From NCBI GenBank assembly GCA_019426215.1, contig CM033402.1, positions 24,773,102 to 24,837,101 on the forward strand: 64,000 bases of DNA, given 5' to 3'. This stretch comes from Buddleja alternifolia (Eukaryota; Streptophyta; Magnoliopsida; Lamiales; Scrophulariaceae). How positions within the stretch are numbered: the first letter of the stretch is position 1; each line of letters opens with the position of its first letter. Made by a program: the position numbers and the translations under genes. Shown piece after piece: positions 30,758 to 40,015 of the stretch. The notes under the pieces are model-generated. The model saw only the letters and a list, made by a program, of their open reading frames with translations. It was not told the DNA's origin and did not search any database.

Positions 30758-32542
30758 TCCAATGCTCGAAGTGGTGCAGGTGTCGGGGTCTACATCATTT
30801 CACTGAATAAAGTGATCACCAAAGTATATGCTAAACTTGAAGGAGAGTGCACCAACAATAGGGCAGAGTACGAAGCCCTCATTTTAGGTTTGGAAATCAT
30901 GTTGGAAATGGAAGCTAAGAAAATCAAAGTGAGGGGGGATTCGCAGTTAATTGTGAATCAACTAAAAGGAATATTCAAGTGTGTGAGTCCAGTAGCAATT
31001 GCCTCATTTGCGCGAGTTCACGAATTACTTAAGAATTTCGAAACAGTTAAAATCATTCACGTGCCCAGAGAAAATAACGAGATCTCGAACGATTTAGCTC
31101 AAATGGCGTCGGGGTATAAGATTAATAAAGATTTACTCAAGACCTCCATTCAGGTCAAACCCAGAATCCTTGTACCTTTTGAGCAAAGGCAGGCATATGT
31201 TAATAAAATAGATATTATGAAAGAAAAAGAGGATTGGCGACTCGAAATTATAGATTATTTTTCAAACCCATCAAAAGGAGGATTTTCGAATAAAATCAAA
31301 CTAACTGCTCACCATTATTTTTATGATGGCAAGGAACTATATAGAAAAGATTTACAGGGAATATTGTTAAGATGTCTGGACCTGGAAGAAGCCATGGTCA
31401 CAATGGCCGAAACACATGAAGGCATATGTGGGGCCCACCAGGCAGGCCAAAAGATGCGATGGCAAATACATAGGCATGGGTTCTATTGGCCCACTATCCT
31501 CCGCGATTGTTTGAATTATGCCAAAGGATGTAGACAATGCCAACAATTCGGCAAGATATTGAGACAACCAACGACAGAATTGAAATCGATAATCAAGCCA
31601 TGGCCATTTAGAGGATGGGCAATGGACATCATTGGAGAAATTAGACCAGCTTCCTCGAAGAGACATAGTTACATCTTGGTGGCAACCGATTATTTCACTA
31701 AGTGGGTGGAAGCCAAGGCATTCGAAAATATCAACTCGAAGCAGATAGCAGAATTTATAAAAGAAAATATTATATCAAGGTTCGGTATCCCAGAAACAAT
31801 AACGGTGGATCAAGCAAGAGTTTTTAATAGTGTTGAGATACTCGAATTTCTAAATCAATTCGGTATAAAGCTACTAAATTCTACTCCTTATTATGCCCAA
31901 GCAAATGGGCAAGCTGAGTCCTCGAATAAACTTATCAAAGCATGTATTGCTAAAATGATAAGGAATAATCCAAGGAATTGGCACGAATTGTTAATAGATA
32001 CGTTGTGGGCCCTCAGAGTGGCCAAAAAGGATAGTATAGGAACTTCGTCTTTCCAATTAGTTTATGGCCACGAAGCAGTCATCCCAATGGAAATTAATGT
32101 TAAGTCACGAAGAGTACTTGAACAAACCAAGCTCACCTCCGAAGAATATGCTAATAATATGAACATAGAACATTTGGACCAAGAAATGGTACAAATTATG
32201 GCACTACAGCAAATCGAAATACAAAAACGAAGGATTGAGAGAAGTTATAATAAGAAAGTAAAGGCAAGGTTGTTCGAAAAAGGGGATTTGGTTTGGAAAA
32301 CGATATTGCCAGAAGGCCACAAGAACCACTTTTATGGGAAGTGGTCCCCTAAATGGGAAGGACCATTCGTGATCGCCAAGAAGTTGTCAGGAAATGCTTA
32401 TAAATTACAACATTCGGACGGAACTGAGTATGGTAAAGCGTTAAATGCCAGATACCTAAAAATACATACCAAGTATATGGAAAGCAAACGAAAATGTAAT
32501 ATTAGAAAAGATACCCGAAACAGGCAAGGGTTTCTTACATAG
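30758..32542 (+). CDS. Second RNase H (archaeal type) and integrase of Tat-2
   Basis: In frame with the RT after the TGA at 30755. It begins with the rest of an archaeal-type RNase H (SGAGVGVYII, TNNRAEYEALILGLEI, VRGDSQLIVNQLKG, HVPRENNEISNDLAQMASG). Integrase follows: a zinc-binding His/Cys domain (GICGAHQAGQKMRWQIHRHG, GCRQCQQFG), the core with D in WAMDIIGEI, D in TVDQARVFNS and E in NGQAESSNK, and a C-terminal domain (KGDLVWKTILPEGHKNHF, GPFVIAKKLSGNAYKL). RNase H duplication followed by integrase is characteristic of the Tat lineage (established knowledge). The ATG at 30812 is internal. All catalytic residues of integrase are visible. Confidence 0.9.
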   Translation, partial: SNARSGAGVGVYIISLNKVITKVYAKLEGECTNNRAEYEALILGLEIMLEMEAKKIKVRGDSQLIVNQLKGIFKCVSPVAIASFARVHELLKNFETVKIIHVPRENNEISNDLAQMASGYKINKDLLKTSIQVKPRILVPFEQRQAYVNKIDIMKEKEDWRLEIIDYFSNPSKGGFSNKIKLTAHHYFYDGKELYRKDLQGILLRCLDLEEAMVTMAETHEGICGAHQAGQKMRWQIHRHGFYWPTILRDCLNYAKGCRQCQQFGKILRQPTTELKSIIKPWPFRGWAMDIIGEIRPASSKRHSYILVATDYFTKWVEAKAFENINSKQIAEFIKENIISRFGIPETITVDQARVFNSVEILEFLNQFGIKLLNSTPYYAQANGQAESSNKLIKACIAKMIRNNPRNWHELLIDTLWALRVAKKDSIGTSSFQLVYGHEAVIPMEINVKSRRVLEQTKLTSEEYANNMNIEHLDQEMVQIMALQQIEIQKRRIERSYNKKVKARLFEKGDLVWKTILPEGHKNHFYGKWSPKWEGPFVIAKKLSGNAYKLQHSDGTEYGKALNARYLKIHTKYMESKRKCNIRKDTRNRQGFLT

Positions 32543-32695
32543 GACTTATAAATTAAAAGCTGACGATAATTACAAATCCTAGAAACGAATGAAAGGGAAA
32601 GAACTAGCTAGAACTTCCAAAGATGTCTCGAAAGCATCTTTTTCAACAAGTGCCGGCCTAATTATATTCTCAAACTCTTCCTCCAATCGAGCGAC

Positions 32696-35600
32696 TTAGT
32701 CATCAAGGGATACCATATCCGTTTCTACTTGGTCAGCCAAGGAAATAAGGCGATCCCTCTCTGCCTGTAGATCAGCAATTCGAAAGTCCAAATCAGCTAT
32801 TTGGGCTAAGTAATTAGCCCGGTTGGTGGCTAAAATAGGGACTTGATCCCGTAGCTGATTAATGCGCCTATTATGTTCGATCGACGCCTCTTCATCCAAA
32901 GGGTTGATCCCTTGGTCCATATAATCTTTAAGATTATTCAGGCACCTCTCGAGCACTTTGAGGGCCCCTACAAATATGGGGAGCCACGTGTGTTACTCTC
33001 GACTGGGCTTCATCAAGAAGAAGACGGAGTCTCTGAATTAATGCCGGATCATCAGGATGGCGCTGAATGTCATAAAACGCCGTAGTCAACTCGATCCTCG
33101 AAAAAGCAGGGGCGACGACTTCATCTGAAAAGTTCGAAAGAAAAGTTATGAAAAGAAACAAATACGAAGATAAAAAGGGCCAAAGACAAACTCTAAAATA
33201 CCTTCGGGAGGAGTCACCGTTATTGGAGCGATCGAGCTCGGAGGCGCCGGATCCGGCGTAACTATTGGTGAAGAGATAGGGGCCTGATTGGGGTCAACGG
33301 TTACGATCGGCGACGATTCAGCTAAAGGAGGCGAAGGACTAGGGGTGAATGGAATCCCCATGTCAGTCCCGGGTATCGGTTCATGACTGCTCGAGGTAAC
33401 AGTAGTCGGAAGCTCTGAAAGAAATCACGGGTAGTTAAGTAGATAGCACGCAAGAAACGCTCGAAGAAATATACAAGAAATATGCCATATGAATTAACCT
33501 GGAGTAGAAACATTTTCGGCTAAGGTTGATTGACCGGGATCCGATGTGAGTAAAGCCACCGCAAGGGCATGATCTTCTCGAGAGGCAGTCTCCGTTGCGG
33601 GTGGAAGAGTTGCAGATACAGGGGTAACTGCAAGTCGATGAAAGAAATATAAGATAAGGGCTTTAACATAATAAAAATCTAAAAAGGAGTGAGAGAAGCA
33701 CCTTCCAAACGAGGGAATTTGCTGTTTTTCCGGAAAAGAGACGGCGCCTCATCCCCTTCTTCACCTAGTCCTACTTCTTCGATTGAAGTCAAGGTGCTAA
33801 AAATCGGCTGTTCTCGAATAACCAAGGCCGAGCACTTTCAAGTAACCGGTGCTGATATAGGATTGGTTTTGATTTCTTGGAACCAGAAGAACCAGCCGCA
33901 GAGGGGTTTGTTTACTGACCGAAGAAGCTCGAGCAGTAATTAATTTCCGATTCTCGAAGAGCTCGATAGAGGCTATCACCAGCTTGAATGAATGAAGAGT
34001 CATCTCTTTCAAACCGCCACCCGAGGTAAGAGAGTGGGGAATCACGTAAGCATCTTCCTGACAAGACAAACGGCCAAGTAACAAATGGGAATCAAAAGTC
34101 AATAAAGAAAACAAAACAGGGGAATCGAAGATACCTCTATAGGTAATAACTTGGAGAGGTCAGCAACGTTTCCAGAACCTCCAAAGCTTCTGGTGGCCTC
34201 GGTGACCAATCGCCATATGATTTGCCTCGAGAAACCTCGTTGCAAGACTCTATTCCAAAAAGTAGCGAAACAGGATTCTACTCGAATAACCCTGCAAAAA
34301 GTGGGTACCGGCAACGGTAGAACCTGGCACGACGACATTCCTCGAATAATGGTTTCTACTCGGTCTCTTTTCAATTTAGGGATCGTGTATTGCCTTTGGA
34401 ACCAGGGACGGTTCATTGTGCCGAGAAAAGGTAGAGCGAAGCTCTGGTTGATACCAAACTGCCTCGAGCATAACTAGGGATAGATATAAAAGATGATTAG
34501 CACAAAGAATGAAAATCCCATGAAATGGCAGTACTATCTAATGCTTAAATAACGGTTCGAAATGACAAATAACAAAGTACCTGGGGATTATAAACCTCAA
34601 CACCAGGAGTGTTGTCGGCATACAGAAGGTCTCGAGAAAATAAAATGGCACGCCAATACGGTTGATCATCCTCTTGTTCTTCGAGGGAATCAATGCTAGC
34701 CATCCAATCTGGAAGGGCGGTGTGAGACCAATGGGTGCCGGCTTGATCATGTCTGGTTTCGAAAAACGGGCACCAAGTCGATACGTACAAAGGGTTGTAC
34801 AGGGTGCACAAAGTCGGGAGATAGGACCCCTTTTCGAGAGGGATCAGAAGGTTCACAGTGGCTTCACCATAACAAGCCCAATTCGAAAGAGGCTTGAGAT
34901 TGCTCGAGGAACCTAAGGCGGTCTCGAAAGAAGGAAGGTTTCTAACATTGAGCAATTCGGGGTAGTAAAAGAAGGCCCAACAAGTCAATAACCATAGGGG
35001 GCCAGATACCCTTCTCATGCTCGAAGGACTTTGAAAAATATGAAACATCATTCGATAAAAATGGGATACAACTAGGGGAGCTAACTCGATTGGCCCCATG
35101 GTTACAGTGATATTGGTAGCCAGTGGAAGAAAAGTCTTATTCACGACACATCTCGAGTTCATAAACAACCGACAAAAAACAAAATTTAGAAAGAGTACCT
35201 CCTCGAAGTCAGTTACCGGATCCTCGTTCTCGACGAAATGTTTGACCAAAACCGAGTAGGCTATGTTGGAGCCACTACTTTTGCCATGATGTTGTAGCCA
35301 CTGGGAGGCGGCTACCAAGAGTGATTTGGCTGTAGCAATAGGTTCACCCGAAGGGAGAGCCGTGCCATGTGGAGACAGCCCAGTAATCAACGCCACGTCC
35401 TCGAGCGTGACTGTTTGAATCCCCCGTGGTAAAACAAAAAAATTGTAGGAAGGATGCCAAGATAGGGCTAAAGAATCAGTCATCACCTGCTCGAAAGGTA
35501 ACACCTGATAGCAAGCCAATCGAATCAGGCCTAGAATGCGGTTTCCACTCCATTTGGGATGAAACTGGCGGAGGCGCTCGAACCAGGGGAAGGCATCGAT

Positions 35601-35987
35601 ACTCCCAATCCACCCATTTATGGGTTTCCTCCTATTAGTCCAGGCAAATCTTCGTACCTCTCGATCCATACAAAGGGGAGTATGAGCACCCTCCAAAGCG
35701 GGCCAAACCCCTAACAACTCGGGGGCTTGCGGGGTCGCTTCATCGAAGACGGTCGAATCGAAGCGGGGGCCAAGGGATAGATGAGAAATTGACTCGCCTT
35801 GGCGAGTAGAAGCTCCTCGAGGAACTATATGGGACGTCTCGATTGACGCCACTTTGGTATCGAGATAATATTGTCGAAAATTTCTCGAAATCTGGTGGAT
35901 CTCCTCAGCATCCTCACAACACAAAATCGATGCTCGGGGAACTAGGAAGGTGAGATCGTGAGCGGCTAGATGGGGAGGCACGGCCAT
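32696..35987 (-). CDS. Antisense multi-exon plant-mobile-domain (PMD) gene carried by Tat-2
   Basis: Minus-strand gene between integrase and the 3' LTR. Exon 1, 34581-35987, starts at ATG 35987 (MAVPPHLAAHDLTFLVP) and has the PMD signature TVTLEDVALITGLSPHG at about residues 193-208 plus the typical FFVLPRG before it. Exon 2, 34135-34473 (LCSRQFGINQSFALPFLG, the PMD motif ending in RRQFGxxQ), and exon 3, 33920-34057, are flanked by GT/AG sites in matching phase. Later exons encode a variable tail: one ending 33702, then 33499-33627, 33202-33414 (Pro/Ser-rich) and one from 33124, each with GT/AG borders and consistent phase. The last part (32696-32956) is a helical, coiled-coil-like end. Exon 4's acceptor is unresolved and a one-base shift is likely near 33020. 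PMD proteins in plants act in the nucleus in silencing or transposon contexts (MAIL1/MAIN family); here the role is unknown. The frame at 35988-36107 upstream of ATG 35987 is probably not coding. Confidence 0.8.
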
Positions 35988-36111
35988 AATATAACTCGAA
36001 CAAAGCAAATAAGTGCACCAGAAGGGCGGCAAGCGTTGATGATGCTCGAAGAAGATGACGAGTAAGAACGAAAGTAGAAGAGGAAAAGTAAAGAGAAAAT
36101 CAGACAACCAA

Positions 36112-36124
36112 CCTATTTATAAGG
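36112..36124 (-). promoter_or_regulatory. TATA box of the antisense PMD gene
   Basis: Minus-strand CCTTATAAATAGG lies 125-137 bases upstream of ATG 35987, a normal plant distance for TATA plus 5' UTR. It suggests the antisense gene is an independent transcription unit. Confidence 0.6.
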
Positions 36125-36458
36125 GTTGGAATGACCGGGCATGAAAAGCCACAACAGTTGATGGGTAGGATATCGAAAAAAAAATGGCGATTTGAAGGAG
36201 TTATGATGATTCGCGCGAATCGATACATGTAACACCGGGAACGTAAACTCATAATGATTGAAAACCCCGGAAAAAACCTTGAAAGATGTATTTTTTAATA
36301 ACCATCAGGAAAGTGAAAAGTCTCAACATTTAGGGAAGAGACGGGTTATTTGAAAAAAAGAAAGACCCGCGAAACTGAAACTGAAACGTCCCCAGAGAGA
36401 GACGTATCTATTTGATATACATGAAATCGAAACATTCATATATATCAGGGGGGCCATC
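36125..36458 (+). other. Spacer and polypurine tract before the Tat-2 3' LTR
   Basis: Noncoding region between the antisense promoter and the LTR. It ends CAGGGGGGCCATC directly before the LTR TG at 36459; the G-run at 36448-36453 is the probable PPT core. Confidence 0.65.
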
Positions 36459-37007
36459 TGTTTATAATAAATAATAAATGACAAATGGGCCATTCGAAAA
36501 GTACCATGAAAAAGAGACTGAATGCGGATAGGCCCAAGTAGGGAAACAAAATGATATGGGCCATCTGAGCGAATATAAAGAGGCAAGGAAATGAGGCCCA
36601 TTTAACGAAGAAGTTTATCCAAAAGAGAAATGGACGCGCCAAACTCTGAGATTTTGAAAAAGGGAGTTAAGGACGGTTAGATAAAATGGGGAACGTGGGG
36701 CGTCCGCAAAGATAAAAGGCGAGAAGAAGAAGGAAGAAGGCAGACAACATCTCAGAGAAAAACTTATCTTTTCAGATTTTCCATTTAGGCAGTTTACGTG
36801 CGTAGTTCAGTATTTTCGTAGTTTCCCTTGTAGATTAGAATTTAGATTCTGTTCAAACACTTGTAAATTTTAATAGAGTAATCTGGTAGCCTAGTAGTAG
36901 ACGTAGCGAGAGGTGAATCCATACTTGTACTTCGAATCAAGAATCCATGGAGGTATGCTCCTTTTTCTCAATTAATGTATTTTGGCTGCTTACGTATTAC
37001 GATCGTA
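36459..37007 (+). repeat. 3' LTR of Tat-2, cut by the assembly gap
   Basis: Matches the first ~560 bases of 24315-25030 with few small differences, then stops at the N run after ACGATCGTA. The remaining ~160 bases and the flanking TSD are not assembled. Confidence 0.92.
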
Positions 37008-37107
37008 NNNNNNNNNNNNNNNNNNNNNNNNNNNNNNNNNNNNNNNNNNNNNNNNNNNNNNNNNNNNNNNNNNNNNNNNNNNNNNNNNNNNNNNNNNNNN
37101 NNNNNNN
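37008..37107. other. Assembly gap (100 N)
   Basis: A fixed-size run of N joins the middle of the Tat-2 3' LTR to unrelated Athila-type sequence. The true distance is unknown. The three open frames drawn across it are artefacts. Confidence 0.97.
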
Positions 37108-38795
37108 TGGTTTTGTTTGCGTTTTCGTGCTTTTGCTTCTCTTTCATGCTCTTTTGTTCACCTTCATGCGTTGATGTGGGTCACTTGAGTTTTCCTTCCG
37201 GCAGGTTTTAATAATGATTTGACTCCGGGATCTGAGACGCCACCTTTCTCCTTCCGCTCTCTAAATTTCAGGGATGTATCGCTTTCCCCTCTCTTATACT
37301 TAAGTTTTGCAACATTGAGGACACTGTTTCATTTCAGTTTGGGGGTGGGCGTACATTTTTGCATGTTGCTCGTGTTTCTTTTGTTGAGTGTACCCTTGCG
37401 TAAGAACAGAATGCATTCGAATATCTCTACTCTGTCGAAGTCAAAGTTCCTTGTCTGTGGTCAACATGTCATATATTGTGACTTGAAAGCCCTTTTTAGT
37501 CATGCTTATGCGAATTATTGTGGTTTTAAAACGTTGAACTTTCAATTTTTTGACTATGAAGTGTGCATTAATGTTGTGAAGTCACAAAATGATTTAGGCC
37601 ATCTTTCATTTTTGTTAGCCTTACATTTTGGCCTTCTCTATATTGCATAATCTCTAGACCTTGACTTGAGCCGTATTGATAAGAATGGAGTGTGCTATGC
37701 ACACTAGAAACCACCATTCGTCTTTCTTTCATAAGCCATGACAACCACCTTCTAGCCTAAAAGAAAAACAATGTCTTGCACCCAATCAAGAGAGTTTAAA
37801 ACTTCATATCATTTGACTTGAATATGGGTAGTCACCTTGTTTTGATTTGAATGAATATGAGTTAGATAGTGATGTTTTGGCTATGTTGAGATTTTTGAGG
37901 TTTGAAGTATTATGTAAAAAAGGGGATGAAATGAAAACTTGAGCAATGGGCTAAATAGTCGAGAGAGAGATATATATGAAAAAAAAAATTGTGCTCTCGA
38001 CTAGGCTTGAATCTTGGCACTCAATTGGATCATTTGGCTTGGAATTTTGTGTACAACCCAATATGAAAAGAAACAAGTTTGGGGGTTGTAAGTTGAAAGG
38101 CAAAATAGAATGAAAAAGGGATAAGTGATAAGTTGTGAAAGTTTATATGGTTTATATGAGAATTTAGCTCGATGATTTTGAAGTCATAGGCTCTCTTGAC
38201 TTAGTCACTTTATCCATATCTTCCGGTCCTAGCCATCACCTAGCCTTACATTACAAGCCGGAAAGACCTTTTGATTGTGACTTTTGCACTTTATACACAC
38301 CGATGAGTTAACGAATATTGAATTGTTTCAATGTCTTTACTTTCCAGTTGATTTGCATAATCTTTTCTAAAGTTGTGCTCTTGACATGAATATGGATGTG
38401 GGAGTTCATGATTTAGGGATGGAAACTAAGATTTTGTGTGGTTTTTGAATTGTTGAATGTTCAAAGTTTTGGGTGACTATTCCAAAACTTCTCAGAAGGT
38501 ATAATGCTTGTTGTGGTGTGTATGATTTGGCAAATTAGCTTTTCAATCTTCATGTGTGCGCTTGATTCTATTTGATCGAGGACGATCAAAGCTAAGTTTG
38601 GGGGTAGTTGATATATGTTATTTTTACACAAGTTTTACCCCTTTTATCAACTTAATTTTGATTGTTTCTTTAATAATTTGATCACATATGATGCTTTGAA
38701 ACCGGTTTGCTTTGACTTTTCAGATTGGCTTAACAGCCGGAGGAAAGAGCAAGAACCGAAGGCAAAATGAAACAATTTTTGGAATTTTTCATGGC

Positions 38796-38990
38796 AGCGC
38801 CGCGGCGTTCAACACGCGAACGCCGCGGCGTTCACAAGCAGTAGCCAACGCCGCGGCGTTCAAACAAGCGAACGCCGCGGCGTTCACAAGCAGTAGCCAA
38901 CGCCGCGGCGTTCAAACAAGCGAACACCGCGGCGTTCACAAGCAGTAGCCAACGCCGCGGCGTTCAACAAACGAACGCCGCGGCGTTCGA
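38796..38990. repeat. Array of eight GC-rich palindromes in the Athila-G U3
   Basis: Eight copies of AACGCCGCGGCGTT, a perfect 14-base palindrome, or close variants (AGCGCC in copy 1, AACACC in copy 6). Starts: 38796, 38819, 38847, 38871, 38899, 38923, 38951, 38974. Spacing alternates ~24 and 28 bases, giving a 52-base higher-order unit with linkers TCACAAGCAGTAGCC and TCAAACAAGCG. Confidence 0.93.
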
Positions 38991-39004
38991 GGCGGCAGTG
39001 TTGG

Positions 39005-39016
39005 CCTATAAATACC
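39005..39016 (+). promoter_or_regulatory. TATA box of the Athila-G LTR
   Basis: CCTATAAATACC, 15 bases after the palindromic array. The position fits the core promoter of the LTR. Confidence 0.65.
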
Positions 39017-39955
39017 TCTTTTAGCCATTTTTTACCCTAACTCACCTTGGATATCAGCAACCACACGAAAATAGAGAGAGAGGGAGCTTAGAAGAGAAGA
39101 TTGAAGGTCAAAACATGGAGAATTCAACAAGGAATCCACATCTCTACAAGAATTAGGGAGTTTTTACATATTTGTTTCTTGAATTTGTTCAAATCTCCTA
39201 TGACTTGTATGATTTATATTTGCACTTTTGACATGAATATGAGCTAAACTTGTTTGATTGAGGCCATGGATAGGCCATTTATGTTATTTTGATTGTTGAT
39301 TTGTTGGTGTTTATTGGATTAATTTTGGTTTTAGCTATGTATTCAATATTTGATCTCAATGCTACATTTGCTTGATCACCAAGTGTTTGATAAAATGCCT
39401 AGGTTAGAGATCGAGAGATAATAACCTAGGGAAGATATAAACATTGAATACCCTATAGTTAAACCGACTAGAGATAGACTCGGTTTCTTTAGGTGGCTTT
39501 CCATTCACGTGGGGAATTCCTAGACCTTAAATGCATCCTCGTTAATCGGGTTTTCATATAGAGATATATAGGAAATCGTTACCAAGGATAGGGTTGCTAT
39601 GCCAAGAGATTGGGTGGTACGTACGTTAGGGAATTTCGCCTTAGCTAAATCAATCTAATAATCCAATAGAACCTAAATCACAATCGAAATGCATAATTGG
39701 TTGAACCATGTGCCTTGATCGTTTCTCTCTATTGTTTCCTCCCTTTATTTGGTGTGACGTTGCCTTAGTTTATTTTCTAGTATTTATTAATTAGTTAATC
39801 AACCTTTCTATCGACCGATTTAACTTAGAATTGAGTAATATAGTAGTCTTGGTACTTAGATTATAGTTGTCCCTGCGGATACGATAACCCCGGACTTAGA
39901 AATCCACTTTACTACTTACGCGACCTAGTTCTCTTGCTAGGATTTTGTCGTGTCA

Positions 39956-40015
39956 TAAATGAATCCATAGCATAAGTCCCATGGGCTTAAAAACACGTAA
40001 AAATGCCTCTTATCA
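39956..40015 (-). repeat. Remnant of the Athila-F 3' LTR
   Basis: Identical by eye to the last 60 bases (plus orientation) of the LTR at 44273-45990 (TAAATGAATCCATAGCATAA... to CCTCTTATCA). The rest is replaced by the Athila-G LTR. Confidence 0.85.

Larger units (their letters stand above)
24315..37007 (+). mobile_element. Tat-2: near-complete Ty3/gypsy Tat-type retrotransposon with antisense cargo gene
   Basis: Order: LTR 24315-25030, PBS, gag-protease, RT-RNase H, a second (archaeal-type) RNase H, integrase, an antisense multi-exon gene, PPT, 3' LTR from 36459 cut by the assembly gap. RT before integrase makes it Ty3/gypsy. The dual RNase H and the long region after integrase fit the Tat/Ogre lineage. 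The two LTRs are nearly identical by eye, implying recent insertion. Lesions seen: a lost C near 25717, a TGA at 26410 and a TGA at 30755. The 5' flank is GAAAG; the matching 3' flank would lie in the gap. Confidence 0.93.
37108..39955 (+). mobile_element. Athila-G: 3' noncoding region and LTR of an Athila-type Ty3/gypsy element
   Basis: Plus-strand tail of an Athila-like element. 37108-38608 is the long noncoding stretch downstream of integrase. It is recognised by ACATTGAGGACACTGTTTC followed by AGTTTGGGGGTGGG near 37312-37350, a hallmark of Athila relatives, and by a second AAGTTTGGGGGTAG tract (38594-38607) that is the PPT. No coding frame is supported in it. An LTR follows at 38609-39955. 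Everything upstream (integrase, RT, gag, 5' LTR) is in the gap or missing. Confidence 0.75.
38609..39955 (+). repeat. LTR of Athila-G (about 1.35 kb)
   Basis: TGATATATGTTATTTTTAC...GATTTTGTCGTGTCA, directly after the PPT. TATA box CCTATAAATACC at 39005-39016. The U3 just upstream of the TATA holds the palindromic array at 38796-38990. The right end abuts a 60-base remnant of the Athila-F LTR. Confidence 0.75.

Noticed and set aside
24315..37007. Possibility that Tat-2 is a true virus with an envelope gene
   Set aside because: The only extra gene is antisense and PMD-like; no signal peptide or membrane span in a sense-strand frame after integrase.
36947..37211. Frames reading through the N run
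   Set aside because: Artefacts of translating N as open sequence.
37219..37650. 143-codon plus-strand frame after the gap
   Set aside because: Sits in the Athila 3' noncoding region, Phe/Leu-rich by AT composition, no homologue motif.
38796..38990. Regularly spaced repeats that look superficially like a CRISPR array
   Set aside because: Repeat is a palindrome with alternating short fixed linkers rather than unique spacers, and it lies in a plant LTR promoter.
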